A stretch of 64,000 nt of DNA from Clostridia bacterium (GTDB taxonomy: Bacteria > Bacillota > Clostridia > UBA1381), in contig CAADTH010000034.1 of NCBI GenBank assembly GCA_900751885.1, positions 186,001-250,000 of the forward strand, in the 5' to 3' direction. The notes beneath the pieces are model-generated. The model saw only the letters and a list, made by a program, of their open reading frames with translations. It ran no database searches and had not been told where the DNA came from. A program made the position numbers and the translations under genes. Positions 8,124 through 15,980 of the stretch are shown here, in pieces; position 1 is the stretch's first letter, and each line of letters starts with the position of its first letter.

Positions 8124-8309
8124 ATGGCGAAAAAATCTATGGTAATCAAGCAGCAGAGAAAGCCGAAGCATAGCACACAGGCATATTCCAGATGTAAAAT
8201 CTGCGGACGCCCGCACGCATATCTTCGCAAATTCGGCATCTGCCGTATCTGCTTCAGAGAACTTGCCTATAAAGGACAAATTCCAGGCGTAAGAAAAGCA
8301 AGCTGGTAA
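8124..8309 (+). CDS. rpsN: 30S ribosomal protein S14, zinc-binding type Z
   Basis: S14 of the short zinc form, 61 residues. The two Cys pairs are CKIC (residues 24-27) and CRIC (40-43), so this is the C+ version rather than the 89-101-residue zinc-free paralogue expressed under zinc starvation. It completes the 30S head near S3 and S10. Confidence 0.97.
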   Translation: MAKKSMVIKQQRKPKHSTQAYSRCKICGRPHAYLRKFGICRICFRELAYKGQIPGVRKASW

Positions 8310-8315
8310 AAATAA

Positions 8316-8366
8316 TTTTGTGCGCGGCACAAAAGAATAGATAGATCGTATTCCACGGCGGAATTC
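8316..8366 (+). promoter_or_regulatory. Two hairpins ahead of rpsH
   Basis: TTTTGTGC-GCG-GCACAAAA (8316-8334) is a perfect 8-bp stem. ATTCC-ACGGC-GGAAT (8351-8365) lies directly before the AAGGAGG of rpsH. S8 controls the spc operon by binding mRNA in E. coli; a similar role here is only a possibility. Confidence 0.35.
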
Positions 8367-8382
8367 GGAAGGAGGTAACATA

Positions 8383-8781
8383 ATGCAAATAACTGATCCT
8401 ATCGCAGATATGCTTACTCGTATCAGAAATGCAAATTCTGCAAAGCATGAAACAGTTGATATCCCAGCTTCCAACATGAAGAAGGCAATCGCTGAAATCT
8501 TGAATGAAGAAGGATATATCAAAGGGTATCAAGTGATTGAAGATGGTAAGCAAGGCGTGATAAGAATTGCTTTGAAATATGGCCCGAATAAAGAGAAGGT
8601 AATCAGCGGACTTAAGAGAATTTCTAAGCCTGGTCTTAGAATTTACTCTGCTGCAGATGAGGTGCCAAGAGTATTGAAAGGCTTGGGTATCGCAATCATC
8701 TCTACATCAAGGGGTATTATGACAGATAAAAAAGCTAGAAATGAACATGTCGGCGGCGAAGTTTTAGCTTTCGTTTGGTAA
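8383..8781 (+). CDS. rpsH: 30S ribosomal protein S8
   Basis: S8, 132 residues, a primary binder of the central domain of 16S rRNA. The N-terminal TDPIADMLTRIRNAN and the C-terminal GIAIISTSRGIMTDKKAR are diagnostic. A 73-nt spacer with two stem-loops precedes it, longer than the typical spacing in this part of the operon. Confidence 0.98.
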   Translation: MQITDPIADMLTRIRNANSAKHETVDIPASNMKKAIAEILNEEGYIKGYQVIEDGKQGVIRIALKYGPNKEKVISGLKRISKPGLRIYSAADEVPRVLKGLGIAIISTSRGIMTDKKARNEHVGGEVLAFVW

Positions 8782-8817
8782 AAAGCTGACGCAAATAAAT
8801 CAAGGAGGTGCCAGAAA

Positions 8818-9366
8818 ATGTCTAGAATCGGGAGATTACCTATTCAGATCCCGCAGGGTGTGGATGTGAAAATCGGTAATGAGAATGAAGTGACAGTAAA
8901 AGGCCCGAAGGGGACGCTGAGCCGGAAGCTTCATCAGGACATGATTATAAAAAGTGAAGGCGGAACAATTACAGTAGACCGTCCTTCAGAACAAAAAAAC
9001 CATAAGGCGCTGCACGGTCTGACACGTACTTTGCTCAACAATATGGTCGTTGGAGTAACAGATGGCTTCGTAAAAGAGCTTGAAATCAACGGTGTCGGTT
9101 ACAGAGCGCAGATGCAGGGAAAGAAGCTTGTTCTCACACTCGGATATTCCCATCCGGTTGAATATACACCGCAGGAGGGAATCACAATTGAGGTTCCTGC
9201 ACCGAACAAAATCATTGTAAAGGGTGCAAACAAGGAAATCGTTGGAGAGACAGCAGCGAAAATCAGAGAATACAGAATGCCGGAGCCATATAAGGGCAAG
9301 GGTATCAAATATGTGGATGAGGTAATCAGACGCAAAGAAGGTAAAGCAGGCGCTAAGAAGAAATAA
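8818..9366 (+). CDS. rplF: 50S ribosomal protein L6
   Basis: L6, 182 residues, near the sarcin-ricin loop and the factor-binding site. Two repeated alpha/beta domains are present; the C-terminal PEPYKGKGIKYVDEVIRRKE is the family signature. The ribosome binding site is AAGGAGG. Confidence 0.98.
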   Translation: MSRIGRLPIQIPQGVDVKIGNENEVTVKGPKGTLSRKLHQDMIIKSEGGTITVDRPSEQKNHKALHGLTRTLLNNMVVGVTDGFVKELEINGVGYRAQMQGKKLVLTLGYSHPVEYTPQEGITIEVPAPNKIIVKGANKEIVGETAAKIREYRMPEPYKGKGIKYVDEVIRRKEGKAGAKKK

Positions 9367-9383
9367 GAAAGGAGTGTTCTGAA

Positions 9384-9746
9384 ATGATAAAAAAGCCTAC
9401 AAGTAATGTAGCAAGACTGAGACGTCACCAAAGAGTGAGAAAGAACATCTCCGGTACAGCGGAGAAGCCTCGTCTGAACGTCTACAGAAGCTTAAATCAT
9501 ATCTATGCACAGGTGATTGACGATGTAAAAGGTCACACTTTGGTATCGGCTTCCAGCTTAGATAAAGAGTTTGGTGGAAAATACGGCGGCAACTGTGAAG
9601 CGGCGAAAGAGGTCGGCATGATGGTTGCAAAAAAAGCAGTAGAAAAAGGAATCAAACAGGTGGTATTTGACCGTGGCGGTTATGTATACCACGGCAGAGT
9701 GGCAGCTCTTGCAGATGGTGCAAGAGAAGGCGGATTAGAATTCTAA
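9384..9746 (+). CDS. rplR: 50S ribosomal protein L18
   Basis: L18, 120 residues, which brings 5S rRNA to the large subunit with L5. RPRLNVYRSL-type core is present as KPRLNVYRSLNHIYAQVIDD, and the C-terminal RGGYVYHGRVAALADGAREG is conserved. Confidence 0.98.
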   Translation: MIKKPTSNVARLRRHQRVRKNISGTAEKPRLNVYRSLNHIYAQVIDDVKGHTLVSASSLDKEFGGKYGGNCEAAKEVGMMVAKKAVEKGIKQVVFDRGGYVYHGRVAALADGAREGGLEF

Positions 9747-9764
9747 GAGAAGGAGGCAGAGATT

Positions 9765-10268
9765 GTGACTGAAAAAATGGACGCATCAACTTTGGACGTT
9801 CAGGAAAAAGTTGTTACGATAAATCGTGTTGCGAAGGTTGTAAAAGGCGGACGTACCTTCCGTTTCAGCGCGTTGGTGGTTGTCGGTGACGGGAATGGCC
9901 ATGTCGGCTGTGGAATGGGAAAAGCTGCTGAAATTCCGGAAGCAATTAGAAAAGGAATCGAAGATGCGAAGAAGAACATGATTACTGTTCCTATGGTCGG
10001 TACAACGATTCCGCATGAGACAATTGGAGAATATGGCGCAGGCAGAGTTTTGTTAAAGCCAGCAGCACAGGGTACCGGTGTTATCGCAGGCGGCGCTGCC
10101 AGAGCAGTGCTTGAGCTTGCAGGCATCAAGGATATCAGAACAAAGTGCTTACGCTCCAACAATCCTAAAAATGTAGTAAGCGCTACGATCGCAGGCTTGT
10201 CTGAACTCAAACAGATCGATGAGGTTGCACGCCTCAGAGGCAAGACCGTAGATCAAATTCGCGGTTAA
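9765..10268 (+). CDS. rpsE: 30S ribosomal protein S5
   Basis: S5, 167 residues, at the mRNA entry site and important for decoding accuracy. The start is a GTG at 9765, chosen because AGGAGG at 9751-9756 lies 8 nt upstream; the internal ATG at 9777 would be 20 nt away. The double-stranded RNA-binding-like N-domain (RVAKVVKGGRTFRFSALVVV) and the GAARAVLELAGIKDI segment identify it. Confidence 0.97.
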   Translation: MTEKMDASTLDVQEKVVTINRVAKVVKGGRTFRFSALVVVGDGNGHVGCGMGKAAEIPEAIRKGIEDAKKNMITVPMVGTTIPHETIGEYGAGRVLLKPAAQGTGVIAGGAARAVLELAGIKDIRTKCLRSNNPKNVVSATIAGLSELKQIDEVARLRGKTVDQIRG

Positions 10269-10282
10269 GGAGGAAGCAGAAA

Positions 10283-10465
10283 GTGGCTAATCTGAAAGTG
10301 AAATTGGTCAAAAGCACGATCGGGCGCAAAAAAGACCAGATTGCGACGGTAAAAGCTTTAGGCCTTAAGAAAATTAGAGATGTTGTGGAGCATAACGATA
10401 CTCCGCAAATCAGAGGTATGATTAATAAGGTTTCTCACCTGGTAGAGGTTGAGGAAAACAAATAA
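10283..10465 (+). CDS. rpmD: 50S ribosomal protein L30
   Basis: L30, 60 residues, on the solvent side of domain II of 23S rRNA. KVKLVKSTIGRKKDQIATVK is typical. The start is GTG at 10283, with AAGGAGG about 10 nt upstream overlapping the rpsE stop. Confidence 0.96.
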   Translation: MANLKVKLVKSTIGRKKDQIATVKALGLKKIRDVVEHNDTPQIRGMINKVSHLVEVEENK

Positions 10466-10485
10466 ACCAGAAGGAGGTGCAGCAA

Positions 10486-10926
10486 ATGAAATTGAACGAA
10501 CTACAGCCAGCGCAAGGATCGAAATTTTCAACAAAGAGAGTTGGACGCGGGATCGGTTCGGGCACAGGCAAAACTTCCGGTAAAGGACATAAAGGACAGA
10601 AGGCACGTTCGGGCGGCGGTGTTAGACCGGGCTTTGAAGGTGGACAGATGCCAATTTACAGACGTTTGCCAAAAAGAGGTTTCAAGAATATATTTGCGAA
10701 GCAGTATGTTACAATCAACGTAGAGGATCTCGAAAGATTTGACGACGGTACGGAAGTAACGGCTGAATTGTTAAAAAAGACAGGCGTTATCAGCAAAACG
10801 CTTGATGGAGTAAAGATTCTTGGCAGAGGTGAGCTTACAAAGAAGCTTACAGTAAAGGTTGCCAAATATACAGCTTCTGCCAGCGAAAAAATAGAAAAGG
10901 CAGGCGGAAAGGCCGAGGTGATGTAA
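10486..10926 (+). CDS. rplO: 50S ribosomal protein L15
   Basis: L15, 146 residues, a late-assembly protein. The start at 10486 (MKLNELQPAQGS) is preferred because AAGGAGG at 10471-10477 lies 8 nt ahead; an in-frame GTG at 10477 overlaps that site. The Gly-rich N-terminal stretch (GRGIGSGTGKTSGKGHKGQK) threads into rRNA. The stop is followed by the secY start after one base. Confidence 0.97.
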   Translation: MKLNELQPAQGSKFSTKRVGRGIGSGTGKTSGKGHKGQKARSGGGVRPGFEGGQMPIYRRLPKRGFKNIFAKQYVTINVEDLERFDDGTEVTAELLKKTGVISKTLDGVKILGRGELTKKLTVKVAKYTASASEKIEKAGGKAEVM

Positions 10927-10927
10927 G

Positions 10928-12259
10928 GTGTTTCAGACACTGAGAAATGCTTGGAAAATTCCGGACTTAAGACGTAGAATGCTTTTTACGTTGTTGATGC
11001 TTGTTATTTTTAGATTTGGAGCACATATTCCAGTCCCATACTTGAGCGCTGACGCAATGCAGGCGTTCTTGGGACAGGGGACGGACCTTTTTTCATTGTT
11101 TAACGTATTTACAGGTGGAGCGTTCGCGAACGCTACCGTAATGGCAATGGGTGTATCACCGTACATCAACGCATCCATTATCATTCAGCTTTTGACAGTT
11201 GCGATTCCTGCGCTTGAGAGACTTTCTAAGGAAGGACTCGAGGGCAGAAAGAAGATTAATAAGATTACAAGATACGTTGGTATTGCGCTTGCATTCATTC
11301 AGGGTGCAGGTCTTTATGTAACACTCTTGAACATGGGCGCTCAGCAGGGTGGAATTCAGGCGATTTCCAATCCTAGCGCGCTGTCGTTCTTTATCATTGT
11401 ATTGACGTTTACCGCTGGTACAGCGTTTATCGTATGGTTGGGTGAACTCATTACAGAAAAAGGACTTGGAAACGGTGTTTCTATGGTAATCTTTGCTGGT
11501 ATCGTTTCCAGAATTCCGGCGGAAGGCTATGCGGTCTATAAGCAGTATTTGGAGACAGGCGTCAGCATCAAGGGGCTTGCAGTGGTAGCTGCGATTCTGG
11601 CAGTGGCGATTGTTGCAATCGGCTTTGTTGTATTCTTCAACAGCGCTGAGCGCAGAATCCCGGTACAGTATGCAAAGCGTGTTGTAGGACGTAAGATGTA
11701 TGGCGGACAGAGCACTCATATTCCGATTAAGGTTGTTATGGGCGGTGTCATGCCGATTATCTTTGCATCCAGTATCATGGCATTCCCAGCGACCATCGTG
11801 AGATTGGTTGCAGCTGGAAATATGCCAACCGCGGGCTTTGGTTTTATGCTTTTGAGCATGCTCAGCCCATCTATGGGACCTGGTTGGACAGATATCGTTT
11901 ACAGTGCAGTCTATTTCCTTCTGATTCTCTTCTTTACCTATTTCTATTCGGCAATTCAGTTTAATCCGATTGAAATGGCAAACAATATGAAGAAGAATGG
12001 CGGATATATTCCGGGTATTCGTCCTGGAAAGCCGACAAGCGACCACATTGCGAAGGTTTCTTCCAAGTTAAATCTTGTCGGTGCGATTTTCTTAGGTGTT
12101 ATCGCGATTTTACCTGTCATTGTTGGGGCATTCACAAACATACAGGGGCTTTATATCGGTGGTACGTCGCTTTTGATTATGGAAGGCGTTGCACTTGAGA
12201 CAGTCAGACAAATCGAATCTCAGATGACGATGCGTCATTATAGAGGATTCTTAGAATAA
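10928..12259 (+). CDS. secY: Protein translocase subunit SecY
   Basis: SecY, 443 residues, the pore of the SecYEG translocon in the cytoplasmic membrane. Ten transmembrane segments are visible, including the plug-bearing region near GGAFANATVMAMGVSPYINA. Cytosolic loops C4/C5, which bind SecA and ribosomes, are basic (AERRIPVQYAKRVVGRK). The start is a GTG 2 nt after the rplO stop, so translation is probably coupled. SecE is encoded about 17 kb away. Confidence 0.97.
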   Translation: MFQTLRNAWKIPDLRRRMLFTLLMLVIFRFGAHIPVPYLSADAMQAFLGQGTDLFSLFNVFTGGAFANATVMAMGVSPYINASIIIQLLTVAIPALERLSKEGLEGRKKINKITRYVGIALAFIQGAGLYVTLLNMGAQQGGIQAISNPSALSFFIIVLTFTAGTAFIVWLGELITEKGLGNGVSMVIFAGIVSRIPAEGYAVYKQYLETGVSIKGLAVVAAILAVAIVAIGFVVFFNSAERRIPVQYAKRVVGRKMYGGQSTHIPIKVVMGGVMPIIFASSIMAFPATIVRLVAAGNMPTAGFGFMLLSMLSPSMGPGWTDIVYSAVYFLLILFFTYFYSAIQFNPIEMANNMKKNGGYIPGIRPGKPTSDHIAKVSSKLNLVGAIFLGVIAILPVIVGAFTNIQGLYIGGTSLLIMEGVALETVRQIESQMTMRHYRGFLE

Positions 12260-12329
12260 GTACGATTTTTACATCAAAGGTGAGGCAAGAACCTGAAAAG
12301 GACAGAGATGGGAAAGGTGGCGTTCTGTT

Positions 12330-12998
12330 ATGAGGTTGATTTTATTGGGACCTCCGGGTGCCGGTAAAGGAACACAGGCAGATATTTTATCAAAGAAAAT
12401 GGATATCCCGACGATATCCACAGGCGTGATGCTAAGAACGGCCATCAGAGAAAAAACAGAGTTGGGAAAAGCAGCCGAGGAATATATTTCCGAAGGCAAG
12501 CTTGTTCCTGATGATGTTGTGGTTGCTATCGTGAAGGAACGCCTGGCGCAGGATGATTGCAGGAATGGTTTTATTTTAGACGGTTTTCCTCGTACCACAG
12601 TACAAGCGGAGGCGCTTGTGACATCTGGGGTGGAGATTGATAAGGTACTGTTACTGGATGTTTCGGATGAGGTTGTAATCGAACGCTTGTCTGGACGGCG
12701 TGAATGCAGTGAGTGCGGTACTCCGTACCATATCAAATCCAATCCTTCCGCAAAAGGTGAACGGTGTGAAAAGTGCGGCGGCAAATTGATTACCCGCGCC
12801 GATGACAATGTAGATACCGTACGGCAGCGCCTTAAGGTATATCATGAGCAAACCGAACCGATTCGTGATTACTATGAAAAGCAAGGTAAGGTAGTAGTTG
12901 CAAAAGGACAGGGCGAACTTGCAGATACGGTCAAAGAAGTATTTTCTGCTCTTGGCATTGAGGAGATATCATATGATAACGATAAAGTCAAAAACTGA
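12330..12998 (+). CDS. adk: Adenylate kinase
   Basis: Adenylate kinase, 222 residues, converting ATP + AMP to 2 ADP. The P-loop GPPGAGKGT is at residues 7-15, and DGFPRT marks the AMP/LID region. The LID domain carries CSEC and CEKC pairs, the zinc-binding form common in Firmicutes. Its 3' end overlaps map by 26 nt in another frame. It follows secY in the usual Firmicutes order. Confidence 0.97.
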   Translation: MRLILLGPPGAGKGTQADILSKKMDIPTISTGVMLRTAIREKTELGKAAEEYISEGKLVPDDVVVAIVKERLAQDDCRNGFILDGFPRTTVQAEALVTSGVEIDKVLLLDVSDEVVIERLSGRRECSECGTPYHIKSNPSAKGERCEKCGGKLITRADDNVDTVRQRLKVYHEQTEPIRDYYEKQGKVVVAKGQGELADTVKEVFSALGIEEISYDNDKVKN

Positions 12999-13722
12999 AA
13001 TCGAAAAAATGAGGATTGCCGGGAGGCTGACCGGAGAGGTTTTGAATATGCTCGAAGAGCATATCAAGCCGGGTATTACGACTGGGCAGCTTGATAAACT
13101 GGCGTATGATTATATCACCTCGCATGGGGCAAAACCATCCTTCCTTCATTATGAAGGATATCCGGCTAGCCTGTGTACCTCCATCAATGATGAAGTGGTA
13201 CACAGCATCCCAAGTAAAAAGAACGTGTTACGCGAAGGGGATATCATAAGTATTGATGTCGGCGCATATATCGGGGGTTACCACGGGGATGCGGCTAGAA
13301 CGTTTCCTGTAGGAGCTGTTTCTGAGGAGGCGCGGCACTTGATTGATGTAACGCGGGAAAGCTTTTTTAGAGGAATCGAGCACGCAAAGCATGGTGCGAA
13401 GCTGGGAGATATCTCAGCGGCGATTCAAGAATATGTGGAATCGAACGGATTTTCTGTTGTCCGTGACCTGGTAGGACATGGAATCGGAAAAAATATGCAT
13501 GAAGATCCGAGCGTACCGAATTATGGACATGCAGGACGTGGTGTGAAGCTGGCAGCTGGTATGACACTTGCGATAGAGCCAATGGTAAATATGGGCACTT
13601 ATAAGGTGTATGTGCAGGATGATGACTGGACAGTAGTAAGCGCAGATGGAAGCTTATCGGCTCATTATGAAAACACCGTACTCATTACGCATGACGAGTG
13701 TGAAATTTTGACGCTCGTGTAA
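12973..13722 (+). CDS. map: Methionine aminopeptidase, type I
   Basis: Removes the N-terminal Met from new proteins, 249 residues. The start at 12973 (MITIKSKTEIEKM) has AGGAG at 12961-12965, 7 nt upstream; earlier in-frame starts lie deep inside adk. Metal ligands of the family fit: the two Asp in SIDVGAYIGGYHGDAART, His in GHGIGKNMHE, and Glu residues in IEPMV and HYENTV. The upstream overlap with adk suggests coupled translation. Confidence 0.97.
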   Translation: MITIKSKTEIEKMRIAGRLTGEVLNMLEEHIKPGITTGQLDKLAYDYITSHGAKPSFLHYEGYPASLCTSINDEVVHSIPSKKNVLREGDIISIDVGAYIGGYHGDAARTFPVGAVSEEARHLIDVTRESFFRGIEHAKHGAKLGDISAAIQEYVESNGFSVVRDLVGHGIGKNMHEDPSVPNYGHAGRGVKLAAGMTLAIEPMVNMGTYKVYVQDDDWTVVSADGSLSAHYENTVLITHDECEILTLV

Positions 13723-13736
13723 GGTAGGAGGTTTTT

Positions 13737-14003
13737 ATGGAGATTGTTGTTGGCAGTGTCGTTTATTCCAAAGCGGGACGTGATAAGGGTGATGATTTCA
13801 TTGTTATCCGTCTGGAAGGGGAATACGCGTATTTGGCAGATGGCGATTTGAGAAAAGTAGATAAGCCGAAAAAGAAAAAAGTAAGGCATATACAAAAGAC
13901 GAATTATGTTTCACAGTTTGTTGCTGAAAAGCTGCGGACAGTAGGAAAGGTGACAAATTCGGAGGTGCGCAAGGCGCTATCAGAATATCAGCCGGTTGAA
14001 TAA
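13737..14003 (+). CDS. KOW-domain RNA-binding protein (L14e-like)
   Basis: An 88-residue protein with an N-terminal KOW-like segment (VVGSVVYSKAGRDKGDDFIV) and a basic KPKKKKVRHIQK middle. It resembles the small L14e-like KOW proteins that Firmicutes encode between map and infA. Its role is not settled: a ribosome-associated or assembly function is inferred from the motif and its position. The stop is 13 nt before the infA start, and a good AGGAGG precedes its ATG. Confidence 0.8.
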   Translation: MEIVVGSVVYSKAGRDKGDDFIVIRLEGEYAYLADGDLRKVDKPKKKKVRHIQKTNYVSQFVAEKLRTVGKVTNSEVRKALSEYQPVE

Positions 14004-14016
14004 GGAGGTTATTTCT

Positions 14017-14235
14017 TTGGCGAAAGAAGATGTTTTAGAGCTGGAAGGTACGGTTGTAGAAACCCTGCCGAATGCAATGTTTAAAGTAGAACTGGAAAAT
14101 GGACACCAGATTTTGGCGCATATTTCAGGAAAACTGAGAATGAACTTCATTAAAATTCTTCCGGGAGACAAGGTGACAATTGAAATGTCGCCATATGATC
14201 TCACACGCGGCAGGATTACATGGAGATCGAAGTAA
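14017..14235 (+). CDS. infA: Translation initiation factor IF-1
   Basis: IF-1, 72 residues, an OB-fold protein that occupies the A site during initiation. The start is the TTG at 14017, giving M-AKEDVLELEGTVVETLPNAM as in other bacteria; AAGGAGG at 14002-14008 is 8 nt upstream. The in-frame TTG at 13996 lies before that site. Rare start codons on initiation factor genes can be part of their control, as for infC, but no such evidence exists here. Confidence 0.95.
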   Translation: MAKEDVLELEGTVVETLPNAMFKVELENGHQILAHISGKLRMNFIKILPGDKVTIEMSPYDLTRGRITWRSK

Positions 14236-14260
14236 TGTTACGCAGAGGAGGTAGAAGTAA

Positions 14261-14374
14261 ATGAAAGTACGTCCGTCAGTAAAACCAATTTGCGAAAAAT
14301 GCAAAATCATTAAAAGAAAAGGCAAAGTAATGGTTATTTGCGAAAATCCAAAGCATAAGCAAAAACAGGGCTGA
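14261..14374 (+). CDS. rpmJ: 50S ribosomal protein L36, zinc form
   Basis: L36, 37 residues (MKVRPSVKPICEKCKIIKRK and the rest). The zinc ligands C11, C14, C27 and H32 fit the C+ form of the protein. It lies between infA and rpsM, its normal place, with GAGGAGG upstream. Confidence 0.96.
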   Translation: MKVRPSVKPICEKCKIIKRKGKVMVICENPKHKQKQG

Positions 14375-14399
14375 TTTGGGATTAACATGCGTAATTTGT

Positions 14400-14470
14400 T
14401 TATAACTTGTTCAAGAGAGCGGCTGTAAGGGAGAAATCCCTGACTTGACCAAGTTTATCACAAGATAGAT
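14400..14470 (+). promoter_or_regulatory. Structured leader ahead of rpsM
   Basis: Within the 128-nt rpmJ-rpsM spacer, AACTTGTTCAAG (near 14405-14416) can pair with CTTGACCAAGTT (near 14443-14454), with one mismatch. It encloses AGGGA-GAAA-TCCCT, a hairpin closed by a GNRA-type loop. rpsD is two genes downstream, and S4 regulates the alpha operon in E. coli through a leader at this spot, so an S4 site is a reasonable inference. Confidence 0.45.
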
Positions 14471-14502
14471 AGTTTAAAGGATTCTAGGAGGTGTAAACGT
14501 AA

Positions 14503-14871
14503 ATGGCAAGAATAGCAGGTGTTGACTTACCAAGAGACAAGCGGGTAGAAGTTGGTCTTACCTATATATATGGAATCGGTCTGAAAAGCTCTCAGAAGAT
14601 TTTAAAAGAAACCGGTATCAATGCTGATACAAGAGTAAAAGATTTGACAGAGGATGAGGTTTCCAAGCTGAGAGAGAAAATCGATGCGGAATATCAGGTG
14701 GAGGGTGATTTGAGACGCCAGATCGCACTTGATATCAAAAGATTGATGGAAATTGGATGCTACAGAGGAATTCGTCATAGAAAAGGTCTTCCGGTAAGGG
14801 GACAGAACACAAAAAATAATGCAAGAACCAGAAAAGGTCCTGCAAAGACAATGGCAAACAAAAAGAAGTAA
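14503..14871 (+). CDS. rpsM: 30S ribosomal protein S13
   Basis: S13, 122 residues, in the 30S head, with a basic C-terminal tail that touches P-site tRNA. MARIAGVDLPRDKRVEVGLT and GCYRGIRHRKGLPVRGQ are diagnostic. Confidence 0.98.
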   Translation: MARIAGVDLPRDKRVEVGLTYIYGIGLKSSQKILKETGINADTRVKDLTEDEVSKLREKIDAEYQVEGDLRRQIALDIKRLMEIGCYRGIRHRKGLPVRGQNTKNNARTRKGPAKTMANKKK

Positions 14872-14888
14872 GGGAGGGATAACTAAAA

Positions 14889-15287
14889 ATGGCTAAAGTT
14901 GCGAAGAAAACAACACGGACCAGACGCCGTGACAGAAAGAATATCGAAAGAGGAGCAGCACACATCCGTTCTACGTTCAACAATACAATCGTTACAATCA
15001 CAGATACAGCTGGAAATGCCCTCTCTTGGGCAAGCGCAGGTGGACTTGGATTTAGAGGTTCAAAGAAAAGTACACCATTCGCAGCACAGACAGCTGCAGA
15101 AACTGCTGCAAAAGCCGCAATGGAGCATGGACTCAAGACAGTTGAAGTCTATGTAAAAGGTCCTGGCGCAGGTAGAGAAGCAGCGATTCGTGCGCTTCAG
15201 GCTGCAGGATTAGAAGTAAGTATGATTAAAGACGTTACTCCAATCCCTCATAACGGTTGCAGACCGCCGAAGAGAAGAAGAGTTTGA
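14889..15287 (+). CDS. rpsK: 30S ribosomal protein S11
   Basis: S11, 132 residues, on the platform near the 3' end of 16S rRNA. HIRSTFNNTIVTITDTAGN and the C-terminal DVTPIPHNGCRPPKRRRV are fully conserved. Confidence 0.98.
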   Translation: MAKVAKKTTRTRRRDRKNIERGAAHIRSTFNNTIVTITDTAGNALSWASAGGLGFRGSKKSTPFAAQTAAETAAKAAMEHGLKTVEVYVKGPGAGREAAIRALQAAGLEVSMIKDVTPIPHNGCRPPKRRRV

Positions 15288-15322
15288 TTTGTTGAAAAAC
15301 GAGTAGAAGGAGGAAAGAATAG

Positions 15323-15916
15323 ATGGCTAAAAATATGCAACCAGTTTTGAAAAGATGCAGAACATTGGGCATTGAGCCGGGCGTGATGGGAGTTCACAAA
15401 AAGTCCAACAAAAACCCGAAGCAAAGCCGCAGAAAACAGAGCGAATATGGTTTGCAGCTGAATGAAAAGCAGAAAGTAAAATTTATTTACGGTGTGCTGG
15501 AAAAACAGTTTAGAAAATATTATGTAATGGCGACAAAGAAGCAGGGAATTACCGGTGAAATGCTTCTTCAAATTTTGGAGACAAGACTTGACAATGTCGT
15601 ATTTCGTCTTGGACTTGCAAACACAAGACGCGAAGCAAGACAGATTGTAAACCATGGTCATATCATGGTAAACGGACAAAAAGTGGACATTCCGTCTTAT
15701 CTGGTAAAACAGGGCGATGTCATTTCTGTGAAAGAAAAGAGCAAAAACTCTGTTAGAATCAAAGAAATCGTCGAGACAAACGCTGCAAGAGTCACACCAA
15801 AATGGCTCGATATGGACAAAAACACCTTGACAGGCAAAGTTGTAACCTTGCCGCAGCGCGACGATATCGACTATGAAGTAGAAGAGCACTTAATCGTCGA
15901 ATTGTATTCTAAGTAA
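15323..15916 (+). CDS. rpsD: 30S ribosomal protein S4
   Basis: S4, 197 residues, an assembly initiator, with an S4 RNA-binding domain at residues ~90-150 (RLDNVVFRLGLANTRREARQ). It lies inside the alpha operon, between rpsK and rpoA, as in E. coli, whereas Bacillus keeps rpsD elsewhere. The N-terminal CRTLGIEPGV lacks the four-Cys zinc knuckle, so this is a zinc-free (C-) S4. Confidence 0.97.
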   Translation: MAKNMQPVLKRCRTLGIEPGVMGVHKKSNKNPKQSRRKQSEYGLQLNEKQKVKFIYGVLEKQFRKYYVMATKKQGITGEMLLQILETRLDNVVFRLGLANTRREARQIVNHGHIMVNGQKVDIPSYLVKQGDVISVKEKSKNSVRIKEIVETNAARVTPKWLDMDKNTLTGKVVTLPQRDDIDYEVEEHLIVELYSK

Positions 15917-15980
15917 TAAAATGCTTGTTACCCTCGGGAAGTGGATATAGGTACAGGATTTTTAAAGGAGGGTTTGTTGA

